7,284 nt of DNA from Actinomycetota bacterium. Its GTDB lineage: Bacteria > Actinomycetota > Geothermincolia > Fen-727 > JAQURN01. Within the stretch, counting starts at the first letter, position 1. Each line of letters starts with the position of its first letter. The translations under genes were made by a program, and so were the position numbers. Positions 1 through 5,702 of this stretch are shown here, in pieces. The stretch lies in contig JAQURN010000062.1 of NCBI GenBank assembly GCA_028715585.1, forward strand, positions 1 through 7,284. Reading direction: 5' to 3'. The notes under the pieces were generated by a model that was not told the DNA's origin, did not search any database, and saw only the letters and a list, made by a program, of their open reading frames with translations.

Positions 1-237
1 ACCAGAAACTAGAGTAAAAACCACTCCCATGCCAAGGTAAAGTGGCGGGTGTCTGAAAAAGTTTCCGTAAAAAACGTCATCGGGATGGTTTTCCGCCAGC
101 GCGGAAACACAATTAACATTCCAAGCTTCGTCGTAGCACAAAACATGCCCAATGTTCGAAAACCTCAAGACCGCCGCGGTGATGATAATAATAATGAGAG
201 CGAGCCTTACTAGTTTGTCTTTCCGTTCTTCACTCAT
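1..237 (-). CDS. GT-C family (GT39/ArnT/PMT-like) membrane glycosyltransferase, N-terminal fragment
   Basis: Only the first 79 residues lie in the window; the gene runs off the left edge. After a polar start there is one hydrophobic helix (about residues 10-25, with five isoleucines in a row). It is followed by the acidic YDEAW motif (D36, E37) and, about 25 residues later, RHPPLYL (62-68). This helix, DE motif and HPP order is the usual first membrane segment and outer catalytic loop of GT-C enzymes, which move a sugar from a polyprenyl-phosphate donor to lipid or protein on the outer face of the membrane. Start choice: ATG at 237 has no clear ribosome site. An in-frame ATG at 258 would add seven residues (MRHSILL) and also lacks one, and a TAA sits three codons before it. 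The gene is 42 bp after the phosphoesterase gene on the same strand, so co-transcription is likely. Acceptor and donor cannot be told. Confidence 0.85.
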   Translation of the reverse strand, partial: MSEERKDKLVRLALIIIIITAAVLRFSNIGHVLCYDEAWNVNCVSALAENHPDDVFYGNFFRHPPLYLGMGVVFTLVSG

Positions 238-279
238 AAGCAAAATGGAATGCCGCATCCATGCTTAAAAAAAGCAGAG

Positions 280-1020
280 TCACTGCCCCAGAGCCAGCCG
301 CTCAATGAGGAACGAGGGAAACTCTTCTTCTCTCATCTTTTCCTGAACTTCATTTATCGGATATTCCACGCGATGGAATGTCAAAGTCTTTCCCTCGCTA
401 TCGTATATCGCATAACAGGCTCTGGGGTCGCCATCACGTGGTTGGCCAACACTTCCCACGTTCACCAGGTAGCGTTTTTCACCCTCGAGAGTAATCCCAA
501 AGCCGTCTTTCACCGAATTCAGCTCGACCGCGGCTTCCGATACTTTGCCGGTGGAAAAAATTGCTGGCACATGGGAATGTCCATGGAAGCAAATGTTTTC
601 CTCAAAGGCGGAAAAATTCAGGGCAGCTACCTGAGTCGAAAGGATGTATTCCCACACTGGGTTTCTTGGGCTTCCGTGAACGATAAGCTCCCCCGTCTTC
701 GCCGCATACCTCTCAGGCAGGGCTTTCAAGAAATCCTTCGAGTCATCCTCGAGCGCTTCCCCTGTCCATTCACAAGCTATACGCGCGTCGACGTTGAAAT
801 TAGTAAGTTCCATACCGCCAACGGCACCCAGATCATGGTTTCCACAAACGCAAACCGCTCGTAATTTTTTGATTGCTCTCACGCATTCGTTCGGAAAAGG
901 ACCGTAGCCCACAACATCACCCACGCACCACCAAGAATCACATTCTCCAGCGTGTTCCAAAACAGCATGGAGGGCAGGCAAATTAGCGTGTATATCCCCT
1001 AGCAACCCAATCCTACTCAA
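280..1020 (-). CDS. Calcineurin-like metallophosphoesterase (Metallophos_2 / YfcE-MJ0936 type)
   Basis: This 246-residue protein shows the full metal-binding motif set in order: GDIH (D9, H11), GDVVGYG (D35), GNHD (N61, H62), VHGSP (H115) and GHSH (147-150). It then carries NVGSVGQPRDGDP (187-199), the conserved tail motif of small bacterial and archaeal phosphoesterases of this group. They bind two divalent metals and cleave phosphomono- or diesters in the cytosol. Residues 64-110 form the variable segment that shapes the substrate pocket, so the substrate is unknown. The start is TTG at 1020: an in-frame TGA lies six codons upstream, the domain begins at residue 3, and the next ATG is codon 70. 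A G-run (GGGGGG, five bases before TTG) is the only ribosome-site candidate. Flanking genes on the same strand are the 93-residue protein upstream and a glycosyltransferase downstream, suggesting an operon. No motif looks broken. Confidence 0.93.
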   Translation of the reverse strand: MSRIGLLGDIHANLPALHAVLEHAGECDSWWCVGDVVGYGPFPNECVRAIKKLRAVCVCGNHDLGAVGGMELTNFNVDARIACEWTGEALEDDSKDFLKALPERYAAKTGELIVHGSPRNPVWEYILSTQVAALNFSAFEENICFHGHSHVPAIFSTGKVSEAAVELNSVKDGFGITLEGEKRYLVNVGSVGQPRDGDPRACYAIYDSEGKTLTFHRVEYPINEVQEKMREEEFPSFLIERLALGQ

Positions 1021-1088
1021 ACGTACCCCCCAGGCTCAAAAAAGCATGAACGCAAAGGTAGGCACCCAAATCCCACTTGTAGCTCAAG

Positions 1089-1370
1089 TCATGTGGTAAT
1101 GTGACCATGAACAGCAACGATGTTGCTCCAAGGAATGAAGTAATGGTGCCTGCCTAGTTCCCCGCTTGCCGCGAGGGTTATGCCTTCCTTTTCCACCGCG
1201 ACCACCGCGTAGAATTTCACATCCTCTATATCCTGCTTGAGAATAATCTCCAGAGACTGACAAGGAGAATCCCAGCCAAACATGGTCCGGCAGAGCTCCA
1301 CCGGCAAGTGCCTAACATCCTCTCCTGGCTGTTGAATATAGCAGGGCTCTTTCAAAATGATTGTTTGCAT
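1089..1370 (-). CDS. Small conserved-looking protein of unknown function (93 aa), possible small beta-barrel
   Basis: I do not recognise this family. It is probably a real gene: ATG at 1370 is preceded, four bases away, by AGGAGG (1375-1380, minus strand) within a longer AAAGGAGG match, and the frame fits the spacing of its neighbours (69 bp after the glycosyltransferase, 68 bp before the phosphoesterase). It has no signal peptide or membrane helix. Residues 51-89 alternate hydrophobic and polar residues as beta strands do and end in FIPWSNIVAV (78-87), which recalls the last strands of Sm-like or SH3-like barrels, where an I/P-x-x-x-I-x-x-V stretch closes the barrel. That resemblance is by eye only. 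There are three cysteines (10, 27, 37) without CxxC spacing, so a zinc site is not evident. It could be a small nucleic-acid- or ligand-binding protein, but no function is assigned. Confidence 0.8.
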   Translation of the reverse strand: MQTIILKEPCYIQQPGEDVRHLPVELCRTMFGWDSPCQSLEIILKQDIEDVKFYAVVAVEKEGITLAASGELGRHHYFIPWSNIVAVHGHITT

Positions 1371-1390
1371 GCGTCCTCCTTTCGTCTCTC

Positions 1391-1402
1391 AAGCTAGAGC
1401 TT
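1391..1402. repeat. Short palindrome upstream of the 93-aa gene
   Basis: AAGCT-AG-AGCTT is a perfect 5 bp inverted repeat, ending 20 bp before the ATG at 1370 and just upstream of its ribosome site. It lies in the 69 bp gap after the glycosyltransferase gene, beside an A/T-rich tract (1401-1413). No run of T follows closely enough to make a terminator. It could be an operator, but five base pairs can arise by chance. Only weak -35/-10-like sequences are present in this gap. Confidence 0.25.
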
Positions 1403-1439
1403 AAAATAAAAATACCCGTGGTTCAAACAAAAACAACCG

Positions 1440-3143
1440 CTATTGGCGAGTTTTGCCGTGAGGATTGAGCTTGAGCAGAAACATGCGCATTTTGGGGTTG
1501 CCATCCTTCGGGTAAGAGCTGATTACTTCAACATCCCAATCATTCGGGAAAAACCTCACTCCAGGAAACATGTTATAGACCACATAAACGGGCTCGGAAA
1601 GCGAAGCCTTCTCGAGGGCAGGAGGGACATCTTTCGATTCGTACCTGAAGGGTACTATCTTCACGTTTGGATTTTTGCCAAGATAGATCTCTAATGCATC
1701 GGTTGGAAGCCCTATCCCGGCCATGTTCGAACCCACAGTGATATGTCGTCGACTTGCCTCACGCTCGAGGAACGAGACACATTCCCTGATGCCATATCCG
1801 GAAGGCCAGTCGGTCAGATATTGAAACTTCACCCACTTTGGAAGAATCGCCTCTTGAGGCCAAGCGACTATCTTTACCACGTTGAAAACGGGAAAACCAA
1901 GGGTGATGACGACAAGTGTGGTGACGACAAAAATTTTCCCCTTGCCCTGCACTCTAGCTATCCACTTCTTCCAGAGAAGCTCGCCAAACTCGAGTGCCCC
2001 GAAAAGGAAAGAGGGCACTATGACAAGGTAGTGTCGGGGAAGCACCGTTTCGAACATCCAGTGTTTGGAAATCACCGCCTCTATGAACCACACGCTAGCC
2101 ATCCATATTCCGATGAAATACGAAACACGGTTCCGCTCACGTATGCCCCAGATGATTCCCGCTATCCCCATCACAAATATGACCGGGGTCACAAAAATAA
2201 ACAGTGCCGTAAAAATTTCTCCGACATTGGAAAAAAATACATCGAAGGGATTTCTCACCACCTCCCCCAGGGTCTTAGTAGCAACAGCCGTCCTCGAAGA
2301 AATCATCCCGAATTTGGGAGAGAGCCTGAGAAGGTTGTAAATTCCAAATCCGAGAAAATAAGAGGCAAAGATAATCGCAAGCCATCTCCTGAAGGGATGG
2401 CTTTTTCCTTTCTCGCCGCCTTCCTCCCGATGGCTTTCCCCCATCGCCTTCCCCTTCGCGGGAAAACCTTTTTCCTTATCCTTCTCTTTCGCAGGAGGGC
2501 CTACGCCTCCTGTGTCCCCTTTTGGGCGCAAAAGGTAGGCGAAGGGAATTATGACAAAGAGAAGCTGGGCGGTGCTCTTGGTAAGAAGAGAAACTCCGAG
2601 CACTACACCAAGGGCAAAAACGTAGTGCCAAGCCAGGCTTTTAGCGGCTCGGACAGAAACATATATCGCCAGCACAAAAAGTGTCAACAGAAGGGGCTCG
2701 ATGATGGCAATTCGGTCATACCAAATTGCCTGCGGGCAGAGCACGTAGAGCAAACCGCCCAGAATCCCCTTTCTTTCGTCGAAAAGCTCCTTTCCGAGAA
2801 GCACAACCAAAACAAGGGTTAACGACCCGCAGATGACGGACAAAAGGCGCCCACCCAACAGGGGATCACCAAAAACGTCCAGTAAGGGAGACATAAGCCA
2901 GGTATGCATCGGGGGAACGCCATCTGTCAAAGAGATGAGAAACTTCCCCTCCCTCACGAGCTGTGACCATCTTATGTATATAGCCTCGTCATAGAAGATA
3001 GGAAGATTTCCAAGAAGAGGAAGGCGGGTCAAAAAATAAAGAGCGAGGAGAACGAATAACCCTGAGCCAAAAGGATGTGTCCCCAGGTAATGGCAAAGTC
3101 GCTTTGACTTCAAAGACAACTCGTCCAATGTCCGCCCCCTCAA
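1440..3143 (-). CDS. GT-C family (GT39/PMT_2-like) polytopic membrane glycosyltransferase
   Basis: A 567-residue protein with many membrane helices (roughly 25-40, 98-117, 147-165, 172-187, 190-206, 253-272, 310-335, 341-358, 372-390, 403-425) and a soluble C-terminal part (430-567). The first outer loop carries FYDEA (D52, E53), the acidic pair of GT-C enzymes; DRIAIIEP (143-150) and LPRHYLV (368-374) fit the family. Known members use polyprenyl-phosphate sugars to glycosylate lipids or proteins outside the membrane; this one's acceptor is unknown. Odd point: residues 208-250 are a Gly/Lys/Glu-rich hydrophilic insert between two helices. Start: TTG at 3143 has no good ribosome site. TTG at 3128 has GAGGGGG six bases upstream and would shorten the protein by five residues, so it may be the true start. 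The first of four minus-strand genes in a row; a second GT-C enzyme lies at the end of the block. Confidence 0.92.
   Translation of the reverse strand: MRGRTLDELSLKSKRLCHYLGTHPFGSGLFVLLALYFLTRLPLLGNLPIFYDEAIYIRWSQLVREGKFLISLTDGVPPMHTWLMSPLLDVFGDPLLGGRLLSVICGSLTLVLVVLLGKELFDERKGILGGLLYVLCPQAIWYDRIAIIEPLLLTLFVLAIYVSVRAAKSLAWHYVFALGVVLGVSLLTKSTAQLLFVIIPFAYLLRPKGDTGGVGPPAKEKDKEKGFPAKGKAMGESHREEGGEKGKSHPFRRWLAIIFASYFLGFGIYNLLRLSPKFGMISSRTAVATKTLGEVVRNPFDVFFSNVGEIFTALFIFVTPVIFVMGIAGIIWGIRERNRVSYFIGIWMASVWFIEAVISKHWMFETVLPRHYLVIVPSFLFGALEFGELLWKKWIARVQGKGKIFVVTTLVVITLGFPVFNVVKIVAWPQEAILPKWVKFQYLTDWPSGYGIRECVSFLEREASRRHITVGSNMAGIGLPTDALEIYLGKNPNVKIVPFRYESKDVPPALEKASLSEPVYVVYNMFPGVRFFPNDWDVEVISSYPKDGNPKMRMFLLKLNPHGKTRQ
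2492..2512. repeat. Perfect 7 bp inverted repeat inside the glycosyltransferase gene
   Basis: CAGGAGG and CCTCCTG flank a seven-base spacer. Outside them a G-T wobble and a C-G pair could extend the stem. It falls in codons 211-218 of the glycosyltransferase, at the very start of the Gly/Lys/Glu-rich insert. The transcript could form a GC-rich hairpin here. It may be the trace of a small palindromic element inserted in frame, or chance in a purine-rich tract. Confidence 0.5.
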
Positions 3144-3201
3144 AAACGTACATCCTTACACTCCATCCGGCATAAATCTCGCCAAGGGGTCTTTTCCTCT
3201 T

Positions 3202-3207
3202 TATAAT
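3202..3207 (+). promoter_or_regulatory. TATAAT box, possible promoter of the zinc-ribbon gene
   Basis: A perfect TATAAT sits in the 86 bp divergent gap, 22 bp before the TTG at 3230. No good -35 box is present at 16-18 bp, and a start about seven bases downstream would leave a leader of only about 16 bases, beginning at the ribosome site. The surrounding TTTATAATATC reads GATATTATAAA on the other strand, so it could also act towards the glycosyltransferase gene. Its distance would also suit an archaeal TATA box with a leaderless transcript, but other signals in the window favour a bacterium. Confidence 0.4.
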
Positions 3208-3213
3208 ATCAAT

Positions 3214-3219
3214 AGGAGG
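3214..3219 (+). promoter_or_regulatory. Ribosome binding site deciding the TTG start of the zinc-ribbon gene
   Basis: AGGAGG, a perfect anti-16S match, is ten bases upstream of TTG 3230. There is no ATG near the start, and the first zinc-ribbon cysteine is codon 4, so the TTG is well supported. Confidence 0.8.
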
Positions 3220-3229
3220 AAGATTAAAC

Positions 3230-4396
3230 TTGAAGAAGTGCGAGTTTTGCGGAACTGAAAATCCCGATGTGGCGCGCTTTTGCACGAAGTGCGGAAAAAA
3301 GCTGGAAGAGTCAGGAGCGAGCCCAGAGGGGAAAGAATACTACCTCAATCTTGAAAAACAATCCATTTCACCCCGCTTCGAAGAGGACATCGCCTCCCGA
3401 GAAAAAGGCTCGTCAGAAATAGACCTCACTCGCATAATGGGAGACCTCACGAAGGGAAAGAAAACGTGTGCGAGGTGCGGCTTCGTAAACCCAAGAGAAC
3501 AAAAATACTGCAAGAACTGCGGAGCTCCGCTCGAAGAAGAAGCAAAAGAAGTCGAGTCCCTGCCGATACCTCTCGCGCCCGAGCCCATTGAGCCCTCGTT
3601 TATCTCCGAATCACCCTCCATCCCCGCGAGCGATTATTATGAAAGTGGCACCGCAGGAGAAGCGAGAACCAGAAGATTTGACTTCATGTCTGGGGTTTCC
3701 AACTGGGGAGCAGGGGAGTGGGTTGCCATCATTGGGGCAGTGGTGGTGGTGGTGATAGTAGCATGGCTCTTCATCTTTGGGGGTTACCAGAATATCTTCG
3801 GTGCCCCGGCAAAAAATATAAAAAAAGCTGCCAAGGTTATGGTGGGGCTCAATAGCTTTGAATACTCGCTCAATGTCAACCTCAGAGCGAGAGGAGAAAC
3901 TTCAAGTAGATACCATGGGTCGGGAAAGGTGCTATTCGAATCCCCTGACAAGACTTACTGGGAGATGAATCTCCTTCTTCCCGCTCGCGGCGCTACCCCG
4001 CTGCGATTCGCGCAAATTGGGAAAAAGTCTTACATGAACGCGAGCACCGGCTGGCAGATGTTAGGGGAAGATTCACCAAGCTTTGGTATCGAGCGCCTGT
4101 GGAGTGGGTTCTCAATGGTTGAAGACCTTGGAATGGCCCCCATAGGCACATCCAACTGTGCCCATTACAGATACCGCATTCCCCCAGAGATAATCGCTTC
4201 CATCGTGGGAGCTGATCCACAAGCTAAGATGGGCGACGCGGTCGTGGAAAGCTGGATAGACAGCGGAACCAACCAGGTGCTCTTGCTCCAGATTAGCTTA
4301 TTCAAGGTCCTTGTTGATGGGATCCAGATGAACGCTTCCATGGCGTTGAATCTCTCATCGGTAGGGACGCCCTATAACATCCTTCCCCCGATTTGA
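3230..4396 (+). CDS. Double zinc-ribbon, single-pass membrane protein with LppX/LolA-like outer domain
   Basis: The 388-residue protein opens with zinc ribbon one (C4, C7, C18, C21; CGTENPDVARFCTKCG) and has a second at C80, C83, C94, C97. An acidic, proline-rich linker follows (about 101-160). One membrane helix spans about 164-184, including five valines encoded by (GTG)5. Residues 196-388 form a beta-rich region (SFEYSLNVNLRA, GSGKVLFESPDKTYWEM, a GKKSYMN/GWQML hairpin) resembling half-barrel lipid-binding domains of the LppX or LolA kind. With no signal peptide, the ribbons should face the cytosol and the C-terminal domain the outside. Such proteins are usually annotated only as zinc-ribbon domain proteins. 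A role in lipoprotein or lipid handling, or in sensing across the membrane, is inference. Start is TTG, set by AGGAGG. The TGA directly touches the stop of the converging dehydrogenase gene. Confidence 0.9.
   Translation: MKKCEFCGTENPDVARFCTKCGKKLEESGASPEGKEYYLNLEKQSISPRFEEDIASREKGSSEIDLTRIMGDLTKGKKTCARCGFVNPREQKYCKNCGAPLEEEAKEVESLPIPLAPEPIEPSFISESPSIPASDYYESGTAGEARTRRFDFMSGVSNWGAGEWVAIIGAVVVVVIVAWLFIFGGYQNIFGAPAKNIKKAAKVMVGLNSFEYSLNVNLRARGETSSRYHGSGKVLFESPDKTYWEMNLLLPARGATPLRFAQIGKKSYMNASTGWQMLGEDSPSFGIERLWSGFSMVEDLGMAPIGTSNCAHYRYRIPPEIIASIVGADPQAKMGDAVVESWIDSGTNQVLLLQISLFKVLVDGIQMNASMALNLSSVGTPYNILPPI
3740..3754 (+). repeat. (GTG)5 trinucleotide repeat in the membrane helix
   Basis: Five tandem GTG codons give V171-V175 in the membrane helix of the zinc-ribbon protein. 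A change in copy number would alter helix length in frame. This is probably just convenient valine coding, though neighbouring valines and isoleucines use other codons. Confidence 0.6.
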
Positions 4397-5512
4397 CTAG
4401 TTCAAGGCTTTGTTGAAGTCGTCTCCCTCGTAAACTTTTACATCCCGTTTACCAAGTTCGGAAAGAAATATCTTTGGATCGACAGCAGCTTCGGGAGCCA
4501 CGACGCCCTTTTTCTTTATTTGGCCCCTACCAAGCATGAGTGTACCAATGGCAAGAGGAATGCCAGTAAGCTCCCACATGTGCGCCGCTGCCCCGTATGT
4601 AATTCTCTGCCATTTCCCGTCCTTGATTCCCGTCACGTCAACCCTCAACCCCGAACAAGGATTTTCTGGGGCGTCAATGCGAGTAAGTAGAGGCATAAGA
4701 GCTTCTACCACCTTTACAACCCTTTCCTTTCGCTCAGGGGTGGCGGTGAGATGAAGCATCGCAAGCAGTTTACAAGCCAAGTTCATATAGTCTTCGACAA
4801 GCCCACCTTTGAGCGTTACCGTTCTTACGTTCAAAAACTTTGGTATCGTCACAGGCTCGGGATGCCCAAGATTGTAAACGTAAATTTCGCCAATCGGTGA
4901 GGGGAAGCGTACTTTTTCCCTATCAGTGCCAGCACTCACCATTTTGATTCTCCCATTCTGAAAAGAGGGGATAAATCCAGTAAATATGTGAACGAGGTGG
5001 AGAACTACCGCGTATCCTTCAGAATCCGAGGCGCTTCCAGCCCAAGCCACGGCAACCTCTTCGACTTGGTCGAGTTTGTCTGCCCCAAGCCGCGCAAGCA
5101 CGTTCGACATTCCCGGCGTCCAACCCAAGCCGGTCAGGATGGTCATGCCTTTTTTCTTTGCCTCGCCATCCAACTCAAACAGCGCCGTGGCGGCATCATA
5201 GTCGTCACAAATGCTCACATAGTTGACACCCGCATCGAGCGCTCCTTTTGCTACCTTTACCTCATACTTGTAGAAGGGGCCAATCGCGCTCGCGGCAACA
5301 TCATAACCTTCTATTGCGTTCTTTAGGTCTAAAGGGTTGTTAGCGTCAACCTTCATATAGCCGCACTTCGAGCCAAGCTCACTCGCAAGCTCACGTGCCT
5401 TATCCACGTTGTAATCGGCAATCATGAGTTCGTCTACCTCTTCAGACTTGGCAAGGTCTTTTACCGCGGCACTTCCCATATCTCCCGCTCCACCAAGTAC
5501 TATCACCTTCAT
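4397..5512 (-). CDS. Saccharopine dehydrogenase-like NAD(P)-dependent oxidoreductase
   Basis: The 371-residue protein starts with a Rossmann dinucleotide fold: GGAGDMG (7-13) is the glycine-rich loop and D33 ends the second strand (IADYN). It continues with SAIGPF (75-80), GVNYVSICDD (95-104) and GLGWTPGMSNVLA (128-140), all typical of the saccharopine dehydrogenase-like superfamily. The C-terminal part has GIPLAIGTLMLGRGQIKKKGVV (317-338), also family-typical. Known members oxidise or form C-N linked amino acid conjugates (saccharopine, carboxyspermidine and relatives), but many are uncharacterised, and no lysine- or polyamine-pathway gene is near to point to a substrate. The length matches single-domain bacterial members. 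Start ATG 5512 has GGGGAGG six bases upstream. A sigma70-type promoter and hairpin leader precede it. No membrane segment; cytosolic. Its stop abuts the converging zinc-ribbon gene with no base between. Confidence 0.92.
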   Translation of the reverse strand: MKVIVLGGAGDMGSAAVKDLAKSEEVDELMIADYNVDKARELASELGSKCGYMKVDANNPLDLKNAIEGYDVAASAIGPFYKYEVKVAKGALDAGVNYVSICDDYDAATALFELDGEAKKKGMTILTGLGWTPGMSNVLARLGADKLDQVEEVAVAWAGSASDSEGYAVVLHLVHIFTGFIPSFQNGRIKMVSAGTDREKVRFPSPIGEIYVYNLGHPEPVTIPKFLNVRTVTLKGGLVEDYMNLACKLLAMLHLTATPERKERVVKVVEALMPLLTRIDAPENPCSGLRVDVTGIKDGKWQRITYGAAAHMWELTGIPLAIGTLMLGRGQIKKKGVVAPEAAVDPKIFLSELGKRDVKVYEGDDFNKALN

Positions 5513-5532
5513 AGCAAACCTCCCCTCAAAAT

Positions 5533-5549
5533 AACCCCGAACAGGGGTT
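5533..5549 (-). promoter_or_regulatory. Leader hairpin upstream of the dehydrogenase ribosome site
   Basis: In the sense direction AACCCC-TGTTC-GGGGTT forms a perfect 6 bp stem with a five-base loop inside the predicted leader (about 68 bases). CCCCT of its left arm is also complementary to AGGGG in the ribosome site (GAGGGGAGG, about 5519-5527). The arm could therefore pair with either the hairpin partner or the ribosome site. It is too early and lacks a T-run, so it is not a terminator. As double-stranded DNA it could instead be an operator about 30-45 bp past the transcription start. Confidence 0.45.
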
Positions 5550-5586
5550 GAGTAGCGAATTTTCTCCCAAAACAGCCAGCTTCACC

Positions 5587-5615
5587 ACTATAAGCCGGCT
5601 GATGTTCACCGTCAA
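5587..5615 (-). promoter_or_regulatory. Sigma70/sigmaA-type promoter of the dehydrogenase gene
   Basis: On the minus strand TTGACG (5610-5615) and TATAGT (5587-5592) are separated by exactly 17 bp; each hexamer matches the consensus at five of six positions. Transcription would begin near 5580, giving a leader of about 68 bases that contains the hairpin at 5533-5549. The spacer includes the palindrome AGCCGGCT (5593-5600). This is the clearest promoter in the window and the best single sign that the organism is a bacterium. Confidence 0.75.
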
Positions 5616-5657
5616 CTCTGCGTGCTAAATTTGTCGCAAAGTGTTGCGTATATGAGA

Positions 5658-5688
5658 TAAGATACTAAAGAAAACGGGGTAAGATAGT
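5658..5688 (+). repeat. Two TAAGATANT direct repeats 22 bp apart before the lysine-rich gene
   Basis: TAAGATACT (5658-5666) and TAAGATAGT (5680-5688) match at eight of nine positions and are spaced 22 bp, about two helix turns. The second ends four bases before the ribosome site of the 5703 gene. Tandem sites on one helix face suit a regulator's binding sites, and each also resembles a -10 box, though no matching -35 was found. Function is unproven. Confidence 0.35.
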
Positions 5689-5691
5689 GAA

Positions 5692-5696
5692 AGGAG
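5692..5696 (+). promoter_or_regulatory. Ribosome binding site for the lysine-rich micro-ORF
   Basis: AGGAG lies six bases before GTG 5703, an ideal spacing. It is the main evidence, with the heptad pattern of the product, that this 47-codon frame is translated and that GTG is its start. Confidence 0.7.
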
Positions 5697-5702
5697 TTCC
5701 AC

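Noticed and set aside
263..275. GCTT-A5-AAGC stem before the partial glycosyltransferase
   Set aside because: Four weak pairs closing an A/T run; expected by chance.
250..864. Plus-strand open frame antisense to the phosphoesterase
   Set aside because: The minus strand carries every metallophosphoesterase motif; the plus-strand product shows none and lacks a ribosome site.
1075..1089. ACTTG-TAGCT-CAAGT inverted repeat at the end of the 93-aa gene
   Set aside because: A 5 bp stem of low GC with no T-run on either strand; not a credible terminator or site.
1420..1447. Possible terminator after the glycosyltransferase gene
   Set aside because: In the sense direction a T-rich stretch follows CGC-CAATA-GCG, but a 3 bp stem that includes the stop codon is too weak.
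1743..2822. Long plus-strand open frame (359 codons) antisense to the glycosyltransferase
   Set aside because: Its translation is rich in His, Lys and Pro with no domain pattern, while the minus strand gives membrane helices and the YDEA and PRHY motifs. It is a shadow of the real gene.
2989..3285. Minus-strand open frame across the divergent gap
   Set aside because: It overlaps the starts of both well-supported divergent genes in another frame and has no recognisable pattern.
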